Source: an uncultured Clostridia bacterium
GTDB lineage: Bacteria; Bacillota; Clostridia; TANB77; CAG-508
Length of the DNA stretch: 13,712 bases
Reading direction: 5' to 3'
NCBI GenBank assembly: GCA_948530865.1
Contig: CAOTKV010000022.1
Coordinates: 17,310-31,021 of the forward strand
In this document: positions 6,487-13,261 of the stretch, in pieces
Layout of the letters: each line of letters starts with the position of its first letter
Position numbering within the stretch: the stretch's first letter is position 1
Program-made: the position numbers and the translations under genes
Notes under the pieces: model-generated
Database searches by the model: none
What the model was told of the DNA's origin: nothing
Seen by the model: only the letters and a program-made list of their open reading frames with translations

Positions 6487-7206
6487 ATGAAAATAGAAAA
6501 AGAAAGACTTAAAATAGGTATAATTTTAGGACTAATGTGCTGTTTTCTCACAACAGGAATAATTACTCAAATTAAAACTGTAAAAAATAGTACTACAACA
6601 GTTGGGAAAACACAAACAGAAAATGAATTAAGAGATAGTGTTTTAAGATGGAAAGAAAAATATGATAATGCATATGCAAAATTAGATAAAAAGGAAAAAG
6701 AACTTGAAAAATTAAGAGAGCAAGTTTCAAATTCTACAGATTCAGCAAAAGGATTAAGTAGTAAATTAGAAAGATATAATTTATTATTAGGAAAATCAGA
6801 TCTTATAGGAAAAGGTATAACAATAACATTAAAAGATGGTGATTCTAGAAGTTTAGGAGATCCAATTGTTCATGCACAAGATGTTTTAAATGTAGTAAAT
6901 TCATTAAAAAATGCAGGAGCAGAAGCAATATCAGTAAATAATCAAAGAATTGTAAATACTACATCTTATAATTGTGTTGGAAATGTAATTACTATAAATG
7001 GGGAAAAAGTTGGAGCTCCTTTTAATATAAAAGCTATTGGATTGCCAACTCAATTATATGGTTCTCTTACAATGCAAGGTCAATATTTAGATATTCTTGA
7101 AGAGCAAGGAGTTATAGTTGATATAAAACAAGTTGAAAAAGATACTATAATAGTACCTAAATATGAAGGAATTTACAAATTTGAGTATGCTTCAAATGTT
7201 GAATAG
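6487..7206 (+). CDS. DUF881 family membrane-anchored protein (YlxW/YlxX-like), copy 1
   Basis: This 239-residue protein belongs to the DUF881 family, found next to division genes in Firmicutes and Actinobacteria; B. subtilis has YlxW and YlxX at the same place. The molecular role is not established. It has a short basic N-terminus, one transmembrane helix (about 9-29), a charged heptad-rich coiled coil (about 43-95, ELRDSVLRWKEKYDNAY onwards) and an extracytoplasmic DUF881 domain (about 96-235). That domain contains LIGKGITITLKDG, NSLKNAGAEAISVNNQRIV and the GSLTMQGQYLDIL segment. An AAAGGAG site at 6475-6481 supports the ATG. It lies 12 bases after ftsQ and is followed by a second member of the family. 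The context suggests a role in division or envelope assembly. Confidence 0.85.
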   Translation: MKIEKERLKIGIILGLMCCFLTTGIITQIKTVKNSTTTVGKTQTENELRDSVLRWKEKYDNAYAKLDKKEKELEKLREQVSNSTDSAKGLSSKLERYNLLLGKSDLIGKGITITLKDGDSRSLGDPIVHAQDVLNVVNSLKNAGAEAISVNNQRIVNTTSYNCVGNVITINGEKVGAPFNIKAIGLPTQLYGSLTMQGQYLDILEEQGVIVDIKQVEKDTIIVPKYEGIYKFEYASNVE

Positions 7207-7212
7207 GGGTGA
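7205..7212 (+). promoter_or_regulatory. Ribosome binding site that selects a TTG start for DUF881 copy 2
   Basis: AGGGGTGA at 7205-7212 overlaps the stop of the previous gene. Its GGTGA can pair with the 16S rRNA end, and it sits at a suitable distance from TTG 7218. The alternative GTG at 7209 lies inside this site and could not use it. Confidence 0.6.
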
Positions 7213-7217
7213 ATAAA

Positions 7218-7925
7218 TTGGGAAAAAATATAAAAATGACTATTTCCATTGGTTGTGTAGCATTAATTTTAACAATGCTTATGTTTACTCAATTTAAAAC
7301 TGTTGATGAAACAGATATAATGGCAATAGAAACAATGAGGGAAACAGAACTTAGAAGTGAACTGGCTAATTGGAAAGAAAAGTATGAAGCTGTTGATTTA
7401 GAATTGCAAGAAAGAGAACAAAGAATTTCAGAATATAAGAATGAATTGAATAATGGTGCTAATTCAGCAGAATTATTAACAGCTGAAGTAAAAGAAGCAG
7501 AAACATATTTAGGATATACAGATGTTCACGGTCAAGGGATAAAAATTACTCTTACAGGATATGATATTCATGATGTAAAATATGATCATATTCTGGAGTT
7601 AATAAATGAATTGAAAAATGCAGGAGCAGAAGCTATATCTATAAATGACGAAAGAGTTATTTCAACTTCATACATTACTGTTGTTGAAGGAAATAAACTT
7701 TTAATAGATGAAAAAAGAATAGCAGGACCATATGAAATAAAGGCTATTGGAGATAAGAAGTACTTGGAAAGTATGTTAACTATAAAAGGTGGTTATATAG
7801 ATCAAGTAAAAATGTATGTTCAAGTTGACTATACTTTAGAAGATAATATTATTGTTCCAGGATATAATAGAGAAATTAAAAAAATGCAATATTCTCAAGA
7901 ATATAAAGAACAGGAGGAAAAATAA
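7218..7925 (+). CDS. DUF881 family membrane-anchored protein (YlxW/YlxX-like), copy 2
   Basis: This protein of 235 residues has the same layout as its upstream neighbour. A transmembrane helix (about 8-25, ISIGCVALILTMLMFTQF) is followed by a coiled coil containing ELRSELANWKEKYEAVDLEL (about 45-95). The DUF881 domain follows (about 96-220) with GQGIKITLTGYD, NELKNAGAEAISINDERVI and the GPYEIKAIGD strand. The repeated KNAGAEAIS segment shows that the two copies are related, but overall divergence suggests an old duplication. TTG 7218 is preferred because AGGGGTGA lies just before it; a GTG at 7209 would add three residues. The gene is 11 bases after copy 1 and one base before sbp, so it belongs to the same operon. 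Copy 2 lacks the DSRSLGDPIVHAQ segment and has a shorter loop there. The function is unknown beyond its division-cluster context. Confidence 0.84.
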   Translation: MGKNIKMTISIGCVALILTMLMFTQFKTVDETDIMAIETMRETELRSELANWKEKYEAVDLELQEREQRISEYKNELNNGANSAELLTAEVKEAETYLGYTDVHGQGIKITLTGYDIHDVKYDHILELINELKNAGAEAISINDERVISTSYITVVEGNKLLIDEKRIAGPYEIKAIGDKKYLESMLTIKGGYIDQVKMYVQVDYTLEDNIIVPGYNREIKKMQYSQEYKEQEEK

Positions 7926-7926
7926 A

Positions 7927-8349
7927 ATGATATATATTTCTATAATAATTGGTTGTATAATAGGAGCTTGCTTAGGATTTGCTTCTCCTGTAATTTCATA
8001 TACATATTCAAGTTATTTATCAATTGCAATTGTAGCTGCGCTTGATACTGTATTTGGAGGAATAGCATCAGTAGTTAAAGGAAATTTCGATTTAAAAATA
8101 TTTTTATCAGGATTTTTTGGAAATTCAATTTTAGCGATTGCATTAACATATTTAGGAGAAAAATTGAATGTTGATATCTATTTAGCAGCAATAATAGTTT
8201 TTGTAGGAAGAATGTTTAATAATCTAGGAATTATAAGAAGATATTATATTGATAAATGGATTAATAAAATTGAAGAAAATAAAAAGAAAAAGGAAATAGA
8301 AACAGAAGATATAAAGGACAATCAAGATGTAAAAATTACAGAAGCATAA
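7927..8349 (+). CDS. sbp: Small basic protein Sbp (DUF1290 family), membrane protein
   Basis: This 140-residue integral membrane protein matches the small basic protein family encoded directly before ftsA in Firmicutes; its function is unknown. It has hydrophobic segments at about 3-20, 29-50, 57-78 and 84-100. Family features visible are IGACLGFASP near the start, IAIVAALDTVFGGI in the second segment, FGNSILAIALTYLGEKL, and VFVGRMFNNLGIIRR at the membrane edge. A charged cytoplasmic tail from about 108 to 140 is Lys/Glu-rich and makes the protein slightly longer than B. subtilis Sbp (about 120). AGGAGG at 7912-7917 lies 9 bases before ATG 7927. In-frame codons further upstream overlap the previous gene and lack a binding site. 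It is the last gene before a terminator, so unlike in B. subtilis it is separated from ftsA by about 450 bases. Confidence 0.85.
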   Translation: MIYISIIIGCIIGACLGFASPVISYTYSSYLSIAIVAALDTVFGGIASVVKGNFDLKIFLSGFFGNSILAIALTYLGEKLNVDIYLAAIIVFVGRMFNNLGIIRRYYIDKWINKIEENKKKKEIETEDIKDNQDVKITEA

Positions 8350-8359
8350 TAAAATATAG

Positions 8360-8398
8360 AACTCAAGTTATTAAAGAAATTTAGTAATTTGAGTTTTT
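8360..8398 (+). terminator. Rho-independent terminator after sbp
   Basis: A 14-bp stem (8360-8373 with 8382-8395, two G-U pairs) closes an 8-base loop and runs into a TTTTT tract at 8394-8398. It ends the murA-to-sbp operon 10 bases after the sbp stop. Confidence 0.78.
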
Positions 8399-8731
8399 AA
8401 ATTGTTATTTGTGTGAGTAAAAATGTATTTTAAATATTAGAACTTGCAATAATACGAATATGAAAAATTCAAAAATATAGCTTACTTGTGTAATTATATA
8501 TGCTGTAAATTTATTACTTAGTAGCTAGTCTTTTCTTAGACTATTAGAAATTTTATTTATTGCAGTAATTTTAAATTTTGCACTTAATATTTTTTATAAT
8601 AATTTTCATAATTAAATGTCTAATTATGTCTTGAATTTAAGTAAAAAATGTTATATATTTTACTTTATATTGAAAATTTAAAAGAATAACAAAATTATTA
8701 CATTTTAATTACAAAAATATGTCGTTTTTAC
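8399..8731 (+). other. Gene-free AT-rich stretch before the ftsA promoter
   Basis: About 330 bases with no credible reading frame on either strand and no recognised RNA gene. Small symmetries are present: TAGTCT (8526-8531) with AGACTA (8538-8543), a possible small hairpin, and TGCAATAA (8445-8452) matched by TTATTGCA (8557-8564), an 8-bp inverted repeat about 100 bases apart. Neither looks like a terminator or a known riboswitch. Confidence 0.5.
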
Positions 8732-8760
8732 TTGACTTTTTGTTGAAAATGTAATATTCT
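8732..8760 (+). promoter_or_regulatory. Sigma-A promoter of ftsA-ftsZ
   Basis: TTGACT (8732-8737) and TATTCT (8755-8760) are separated by 17 bases. They lie about 50 bases before the ftsA start and downstream of the terminator that closes the sbp operon, so ftsA-ftsZ is probably its own transcription unit. Confidence 0.6.
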
Positions 8761-8798
8761 TATCGCATAGATTTTTATGACAAATTAAAGTTTTAAAT

Positions 8799-8805
8799 GG
8801 AGGAG
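8799..8805 (+). promoter_or_regulatory. Ribosome binding site that selects the TTG start of ftsA
   Basis: GGAGGAG at 8799-8805 lies 6 bases before TTG 8812. The in-frame ATG at 8797 is directly attached to this sequence and has no binding site of its own, so the ATG is probably incidental. Confidence 0.7.
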
Positions 8806-8811
8806 TTAACT

Positions 8812-10044
8812 TTGGCAATAGGGGATATAATTGTTGGTATTGATATTGGAACCTCTAAAGTTAGTACATTTGTTGGTGAAGTTAATAATTTCAATCAAAT
8901 TGAAATTATTTGCAGTACAAGCAGTAAATGTAAAGCTATTCAAAAAGGAAAAATTGTTGATGAAGAAGAGCTAAGTAATTCAATTTCTAGGACAATAGCT
9001 GAAGTAGAAGATATTGCTAATATACAAGTAAATTCTGCTTATACTACTATACCAGGAAAATACATAACAATAGTTCAAAACAGTATCGTAAAAGATGCAA
9101 AAGATAAACTTGCTGGCATATCCATAAAAGATGTTGCTTCAGCAATAATTCAAGTTAGAGATATTGAAATCCCAGAAGATAAAGTATTAATAGATATAGT
9201 ACCAGATAAATTTATCCTAGAAGATGGTAAGGCTGTTGATGATCCAGTAGGAAAATTTAGTAGCAATTTTACTCTTACTGCTCAAATTATATTAGCTGAG
9301 AAAGAGTATATCAGGCAGTTAACTTCTGTATTTAAGAAGGCTGGTATTGAAATAGATGGTGTAGTTCCTACTTCTTTAGCTGAGAGAAATTTAGTATTAG
9401 ATACTAATGAATTAACAGATAATGTTATGATTCTTGATATGGGAGCTGGAAATACTGAAATAGGCGTATTTAATGGTTCAACTTTTGTTTATACAAATAC
9501 AATAGCATTAGGTGGGGATAATATTACTAGTGATATTGCATATGTACTTAATATTTCAAGAGAAGAAGCAGATAAATTAAAAAGACAATATGGATTAGCA
9601 CTTAGATCTTTTATTGATAATGATAACAATATTGTATTAAATACATGTAGAGACATGGATTCAAAAAATATGACAATTAAAAGTTCAGATTTAATTGAAA
9701 TTATAGAAGCAAGAATTGAAGAAATCTTTACACTAATAAATAAAGATATTACTGCACATGGAGTAAAAAATAATATAAATAATGTTATTTTAACTGGCGA
9801 AGGAATTATAAACATTAATAAAAGTGATATGGCAGGAAAAATAATTCTAAACATTCCAGTAAAAATTTCAACAGGAAGATTAGTAAGTACAGTAAAATCA
9901 ACTTATAGAGTTAGTTATGCTTTGGTAAGATATATTGCAGCAAGACCATATGCTAAAACAGTTTCTAGCAGTATATCTGTAAAAACAGAAAAAAATTTAC
10001 TAAAAACTGTTGCTCAAAAAATAAGAGATTTTTTCTATTCTTAA
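8812..10044 (+). CDS. ftsA: Cell division protein FtsA
   Basis: FtsA is an actin-like ATPase that tethers FtsZ filaments to the membrane and recruits later divisome proteins. From the TTG start the protein has 410 residues, close to the usual 410-440. Visible are the first phosphate motif VGIDIGTSKV (about 8-17), the inserted SHS2/1C domain (about 80-160), the second phosphate motif ILDMGAGNTEIGVF, and the adenosine region VILTGEGI, where the more usual GGG is GEG. The C-terminus ends in an amphipathic helix, NLLKTVAQKIRDFFYS, the expected membrane-targeting sequence, after a short flexible linker. TTG 8812 is chosen because GGAGGAG lies 6 bases upstream; a start at ATG 8797 would add five residues. 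ftsZ follows after 69 bases with no terminator between, so the two are probably co-transcribed. Confidence 0.93.
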   Translation: MAIGDIIVGIDIGTSKVSTFVGEVNNFNQIEIICSTSSKCKAIQKGKIVDEEELSNSISRTIAEVEDIANIQVNSAYTTIPGKYITIVQNSIVKDAKDKLAGISIKDVASAIIQVRDIEIPEDKVLIDIVPDKFILEDGKAVDDPVGKFSSNFTLTAQIILAEKEYIRQLTSVFKKAGIEIDGVVPTSLAERNLVLDTNELTDNVMILDMGAGNTEIGVFNGSTFVYTNTIALGGDNITSDIAYVLNISREEADKLKRQYGLALRSFIDNDNNIVLNTCRDMDSKNMTIKSSDLIEIIEARIEEIFTLINKDITAHGVKNNINNVILTGEGIININKSDMAGKIILNIPVKISTGRLVSTVKSTYRVSYALVRYIAARPYAKTVSSSISVKTEKNLLKTVAQKIRDFFYS

Positions 10045-10113
10045 AGTGAAAAAGTTTCATAAAAAAGTTTTTAATTTTTAATATATAGAGTTTTAAAAGG
10101 AGGAAGTAACCTT

Positions 10114-11250
10114 ATGATTATGGATGATAATGACTTAAGCTACATGATGGATGGAACAGCAACAATTAAAGTTATAGGTGTTGGAGGAGCAGGAAACAAC
10201 GCAGTAAACAGAATGATTGAAGCAGGAATTAGAAATGTTGAATTTATTGCAGTAAATACAGATAGACAAACATTAAATGAATCAAAAGCTAATTCTAAAA
10301 TTCAAATTGGAGAAAAACTAACAAGAGGTCTAGGTGCAGGAGCAAATCCAGATATTGGATCTCAAGCAGCAGAAGAATCAAAAGCTGAAATAGCAGAAGT
10401 ATTAAAAGGAGCAGATATGGTATTTGTTACAGCTGGAATGGGTGGAGGAACAGGTACAGGTGCAGCTCCAATAGTAGCAGCTACAGCAAAGGAAATGGGA
10501 ATATTAACAATTGGTGTTGTTACAAAACCATTTACTTTTGAAGGAAAGAAAAGATTAGCACAAGCTGAACGTGGTGTTGCTAGTTTAAAAGGTAAAGTTG
10601 ATACTTTAGTTGTTATTCCAAATGATAAGTTATTGCAAGTTATAGATAGAAAAACATCAATGATAGAAGCATTCAGAATGGCTGATGATATTTTAAGACA
10701 AGGTGTTCAAGGTATTTCAGATTTAATATCTGTTCCAGGTGTTATAAACTTAGACTTTGCAGATGTTAGAACTATAATGCTAAATCAAGGTATGGCACAT
10801 ATGGGAATTGGATGCGCTAGTGGAGAAAATAGAGCAGAAGATGCTGCAAAACAAGCAATTCAAAGTCCATTACTTGAAACATCAATTGAAGGTGCTAGAG
10901 GAATTATTATCAATATTACTGGTGGAAGCGATATGGGATTACATGAAGCTAATACTGCTGCTGAGCTTGTACAAAGAAGTGCAGATCCAGAAGCAAACAT
11001 AATCTTTGGTACAGTTATAGATGATTCTATGGGAGATGAAATTCAAATTACAGTTATTGCTACTGGATTTGAAAAGGAAGATGAAAGAAGACAAAATTCT
11101 CAATATGAGAATATTGTTGCAGATGCATGGAGAAAAAGAAATTCAGGAAGTAGTATTTCATCAATTTCAAATTCATCATCATCAGACTCAAATGGAGATT
11201 TAGATATCCCAACATTTTTAAGAAAAAATAAAGGATTAGGAAATAAATAA
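10114..11250 (+). CDS. ftsZ: Cell division protein FtsZ
   Basis: FtsZ is the tubulin-like GTPase that polymerises into the cytokinetic ring. The 378-residue protein has the N-terminal GTP-binding fold starting IKVIGVGGAGNNAVNRM, the tubulin signature GGGTGTG at about 110-116, and the catalytic T7 loop NLDFADVRTIM at about 212-222. A short, Ser-rich variable linker follows (about 335-360), then the C-terminal conserved peptide DLDIPTFLRK (362-371), which binds FtsA and other partners. The protein is complete and of normal length. AAGGAGG at 10097-10103 precedes ATG 10114; a second ATG at 10120 is too far from it to be preferred. It is the last gene of the ftsA-ftsZ unit and is followed by two consecutive terminators. 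Codons here look slightly better optimised (more GCA, GGA, CCA) than in neighbouring genes, as expected for an abundant protein. Confidence 0.98.
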   Translation: MIMDDNDLSYMMDGTATIKVIGVGGAGNNAVNRMIEAGIRNVEFIAVNTDRQTLNESKANSKIQIGEKLTRGLGAGANPDIGSQAAEESKAEIAEVLKGADMVFVTAGMGGGTGTGAAPIVAATAKEMGILTIGVVTKPFTFEGKKRLAQAERGVASLKGKVDTLVVIPNDKLLQVIDRKTSMIEAFRMADDILRQGVQGISDLISVPGVINLDFADVRTIMLNQGMAHMGIGCASGENRAEDAAKQAIQSPLLETSIEGARGIIINITGGSDMGLHEANTAAELVQRSADPEANIIFGTVIDDSMGDEIQITVIATGFEKEDERRQNSQYENIVADAWRKRNSGSSISSISNSSSSDSNGDLDIPTFLRKNKGLGNK

Positions 11251-11257
11251 AAATATA

Positions 11258-11287
11258 GGCGTACATAAGTTAATATGTACGTCTTTT
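11258..11287 (+). terminator. First terminator after ftsZ
   Basis: CGTACATA (11260-11267) pairs perfectly with TATGTACG (11274-11281) around a 6-base loop. It is followed by a short TCTTTT tract, so it may act as a partial terminator with the stronger one downstream. Confidence 0.65.
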
Positions 11288-11301
11288 GTTATAAAAAAAT
11301 T

Positions 11302-11340
11302 AAAAGAAATAATCTTATTTTGTAGATTATTTCTTTTTTT
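11302..11340 (+). terminator. Second, strong terminator after ftsZ
   Basis: A perfect 14-bp stem (11302-11315 with 11324-11337) closes an 8-base loop, and T continues to 11340. It separates ftsZ from the sporulation genes. The A/T-symmetric ends of the stem would also allow it to act against transcription from the opposite direction. Confidence 0.88.
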
Positions 11341-11352
11341 CTGCCCTACAAA

Positions 11353-11382
11353 ATGACAGGATTTTTATAATCAAAATATTAA
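11353..11382 (+). promoter_or_regulatory. Possible promoter of spoIIGA-sigE
   Basis: ATGACA (11353-11358) matches TTGACA at five of six positions. Candidate -10 boxes are TATTAA (11377-11382, 18-base spacer) and a closer, perfect TATAAT (11366-11371) that lacks a matching -35. In B. subtilis this promoter needs Spo0A; no convincing Spo0A box (TGNCGAA) was found here. The exact promoter is therefore uncertain. Confidence 0.3.
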
Positions 11383-11426
11383 AATAGATATACAAACTAA
11401 TACTATTAAAAAAGAAAGGTAGAAAA

Positions 11427-12317
11427 ATGACTATATATTTAGATATAGTGCTTTTTGAAAACATTTTTTTGAATTTTATAATTCTTCTATCTACTGCAAT
11501 AATTAGTAAATCTCAAATAAAAATTATAAGAATTTTTATATCAAGTTTTATTGGTGGATTATTTGCAATTTTAAATTATATTATTAATATAAATTGGCTT
11601 TTTACAATTATTCTGAAAGTAATGATATCAATTGTGATGATTAAAATTGCATTTAATAAAAGTAATTTCAAAAAGATATTAAAACAATTAATGTTTTTTT
11701 ATTTAGTATCATTTACTTTTGGCGGAATTGCATTTATGTTACTATTTTTTATTAATCCACAAAATATTATTGTAAAAAGTAATCATTTGGTAGGAACTTA
11801 TCCAATAAAGGTAGCTATAATAGCTGGAATTGTTGGATTTTTGGTTTTTGTTATAATTTCTAAAATAATAAAGAGTAATTTAAGTAAAAAGGCTATGCTA
11901 TGTGAAATTGAGATTTTTTATAAAGGAAATATTCAAAAAATGAAAGCTATGCTAGATACAGGAAACTTATTGAAAGAACCAATAAATAAAATGGATGTAG
12001 TAATTGTAGAAAAAGAAAATTTAAAGAGTATTATATCTAAAGATATTTTAGATAATATTCAGAATATATTGAAAGGTAAAATGCTAGAATCAGACAATTT
12101 ACATTCATATAAATTAAAACTTATACCATTTTCATCATTAGGCAATGATAATGGATTATTAATAGGTTTTAAACCAGATTATGTAAAAATATATTCTGAA
12201 GAAGAAATTGTTAGGAATGATATTTTAATAGGAATATATGATGGAAAACTAACGAAAAACAATTTATATACCAGTTTAATAGGTTTAGACGCTTTATCAA
12301 ATAAAAATAGTATTTAG
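11427..12317 (+). CDS. spoIIGA: Sporulation sigma-E processing peptidase SpoIIGA
   Basis: SpoIIGA is the mother-cell aspartic protease that cleaves pro-sigma-E to active sigma-E after a signal from the forespore (SpoIIR). The 296-residue protein has five hydrophobic segments (about 5-26, 33-52, 57-75, 83-108, 127-148). A soluble protease domain carries the active-site motif LDTGNLLKEP, with the catalytic Asp at 177, and the conserved IPFSSLG strand and GFKPDYV region near the C-terminus. Like the B. subtilis protein, it would work as a homodimer with one Asp per subunit. A weak AAAGG site (11415-11419) precedes ATG 11427. sigE, its substrate, starts 29 bases downstream, and the pair sits right behind ftsZ as in Bacillus and many Clostridia. 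The promoter is unclear. The gene is intact and of typical length (about 300). Confidence 0.95.
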   Translation: MTIYLDIVLFENIFLNFIILLSTAIISKSQIKIIRIFISSFIGGLFAILNYIININWLFTIILKVMISIVMIKIAFNKSNFKKILKQLMFFYLVSFTFGGIAFMLLFFINPQNIIVKSNHLVGTYPIKVAIIAGIVGFLVFVIISKIIKSNLSKKAMLCEIEIFYKGNIQKMKAMLDTGNLLKEPINKMDVVIVEKENLKSIISKDILDNIQNILKGKMLESDNLHSYKLKLIPFSSLGNDNGLLIGFKPDYVKIYSEEEIVRNDILIGIYDGKLTKNNLYTSLIGLDALSNKNSI

Positions 12318-12346
12318 TTATGAGAAAAACTTGAAAGGAGGAAATA

Positions 12347-13081
12347 ATGAATTTATTTAAAAGATTTAAGAATAAAATTGTAAAGATTTTAGGAAAATAT
12401 TTATATAGAGATAATATGGAAAAATTTCCAGTCTTTTATATAAGAGGAAGCCAAACTTTGCCTCCACCATTAGACATTATTGAAGAAGAAAAATTATTAC
12501 AAAAATTAATGTTAGAAGATAATGATGCAAAACAAATTTTAATAGAAAGAAACTTAAGGTTAGTTGTATATATAGCGAAAAAATTTGAAAATACTGGAAT
12601 AGATTTTGAAGATTTAATATCAATAGGAACAATAGGGTTAATGAAAGCAATAAATACTTTTAATGTCGACAAGAATATTAAACTTGCAACTTATGCATCA
12701 AGATGTATAGAAAATGAAATTTTAATGCAATTGAGAAGAAATACGAAAATTAAAAATGAAATTTCTATTGATGAGCCATTAAATAAAGATGGAGATGGAA
12801 ATGAACTATTGTTGTCAGATATTTTAGGAACTGATAATGATATTACATCTAAAGCTTTAGAAGATGAAGTTGATATGGCTTTATTAAAAGTAGCAATAAG
12901 CAAATTAGATAAAAGAGAAAAATATATTATGCAGTTAAGGTTTGGAATTGGGGGAAGCGGAAAAGAAAAAACTCAAAAAGAAGTTGCAGATATGCTTGGA
13001 ATTTCTCAAAGCTATATATCAAGATTAGAAAAGAAAATTATGAAGAAAATGAAAAAAGAAATTATAAGCAAAACAGGATAA
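12347..13081 (+). CDS. sigE: Pro-sigma-E, mother-cell sporulation sigma factor
   Basis: Sigma-E directs early mother-cell gene expression during endospore formation. The 244-residue precursor begins with a pro-sequence of about 28 residues, basic and hydrophobic (MNLFKRFKNKIVKIL), followed by VFYIRGSQTLPPPL, which matches the processing region of B. subtilis pro-sigma-E (VYYIGGSEALPPPL). Region 2 is very conserved: ERNLRLVVYIAKKFENTG, EDLISIGTIGLMKAI and KLATYASRCIENEILM. Region 3 includes SIDEPLNKDGDGNELLLSD. Region 4 has LRFGIGG and the helix-turn-helix TQKEVADMLGISQSYISRLE (about 209-228). AAAGGAGG (12334-12341) precedes the ATG by 5 bases. The gene sits behind spoIIGA, which processes it, probably on one transcript, and ends at a terminator. 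In Bacillus sigG comes next; here an unrelated gene follows. Confidence 0.97.
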   Translation: MNLFKRFKNKIVKILGKYLYRDNMEKFPVFYIRGSQTLPPPLDIIEEEKLLQKLMLEDNDAKQILIERNLRLVVYIAKKFENTGIDFEDLISIGTIGLMKAINTFNVDKNIKLATYASRCIENEILMQLRRNTKIKNEISIDEPLNKDGDGNELLLSDILGTDNDITSKALEDEVDMALLKVAISKLDKREKYIMQLRFGIGGSGKEKTQKEVADMLGISQSYISRLEKKIMKKMKKEIISKTG

Positions 13082-13087
13082 AAAAGT

Positions 13088-13128
13088 AAAAGACTGATTT
13101 AAAAATCAGTCTTTTATTCTTTTTTTTA
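13088..13128 (+). terminator. Rho-independent terminator after sigE
   Basis: A perfect 11-bp stem (13088-13098 with 13105-13115) closes a 6-base loop and is followed by a T-rich tract up to 13128. It ends the spoIIGA-sigE unit 6 bases after the stop codon. Confidence 0.9.
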
Positions 13129-13148
13129 TTACATTTATGTTAAATAAG

Positions 13149-13177
13149 TTGTAAATATAAATAATTAGCGGTAAAAT
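13149..13177 (+). promoter_or_regulatory. Possible sigma-A promoter of the acidic repeat gene
   Basis: TTGTAA (13149-13154) and TAAAAT (13172-13177) are separated by 17 bases and lie downstream of the sigE terminator. This would give a leader of roughly 80 bases containing the inverted repeat at 13191-13217. It is a modest match in AT-rich DNA. Confidence 0.35.
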
Positions 13178-13190
13178 CAAAATAATAAAT

Positions 13191-13217
13191 ATTATACAAT
13201 GGTATATTTTGTATAAT
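13191..13217 (+). repeat. Perfect 9-bp inverted repeat before the acidic repeat gene
   Basis: ATTATACAA (13191-13199) is exactly matched by TTGTATAAT (13209-13217), with a 9-base spacer. It lies 45 bases before the start codon. It could be a protein-binding site or a leader hairpin; no T-run follows, so it is not a terminator. The element also contains promoter-like TACAAT and TATAAT words. Confidence 0.55.
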
Positions 13218-13261
13218 TAGAAATTCCTATTAAATATAAATTAATTATGGAGGTATATATT

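Noticed and set aside
9489..9854. Minus-strand reading frame inside ftsA
   Set aside because: It overlaps conserved ftsA sequence completely and has no recognisable protein features or binding site.
10808..11203. Short + strand frames within ftsZ in another frame
   Set aside because: They are low-complexity shadows of the highly conserved ftsZ frame.
11353..11360. Spo0A box before spoIIGA
   Set aside because: TGACAGG matches only part of the TGNCGAA consensus, and no second box is found nearby.
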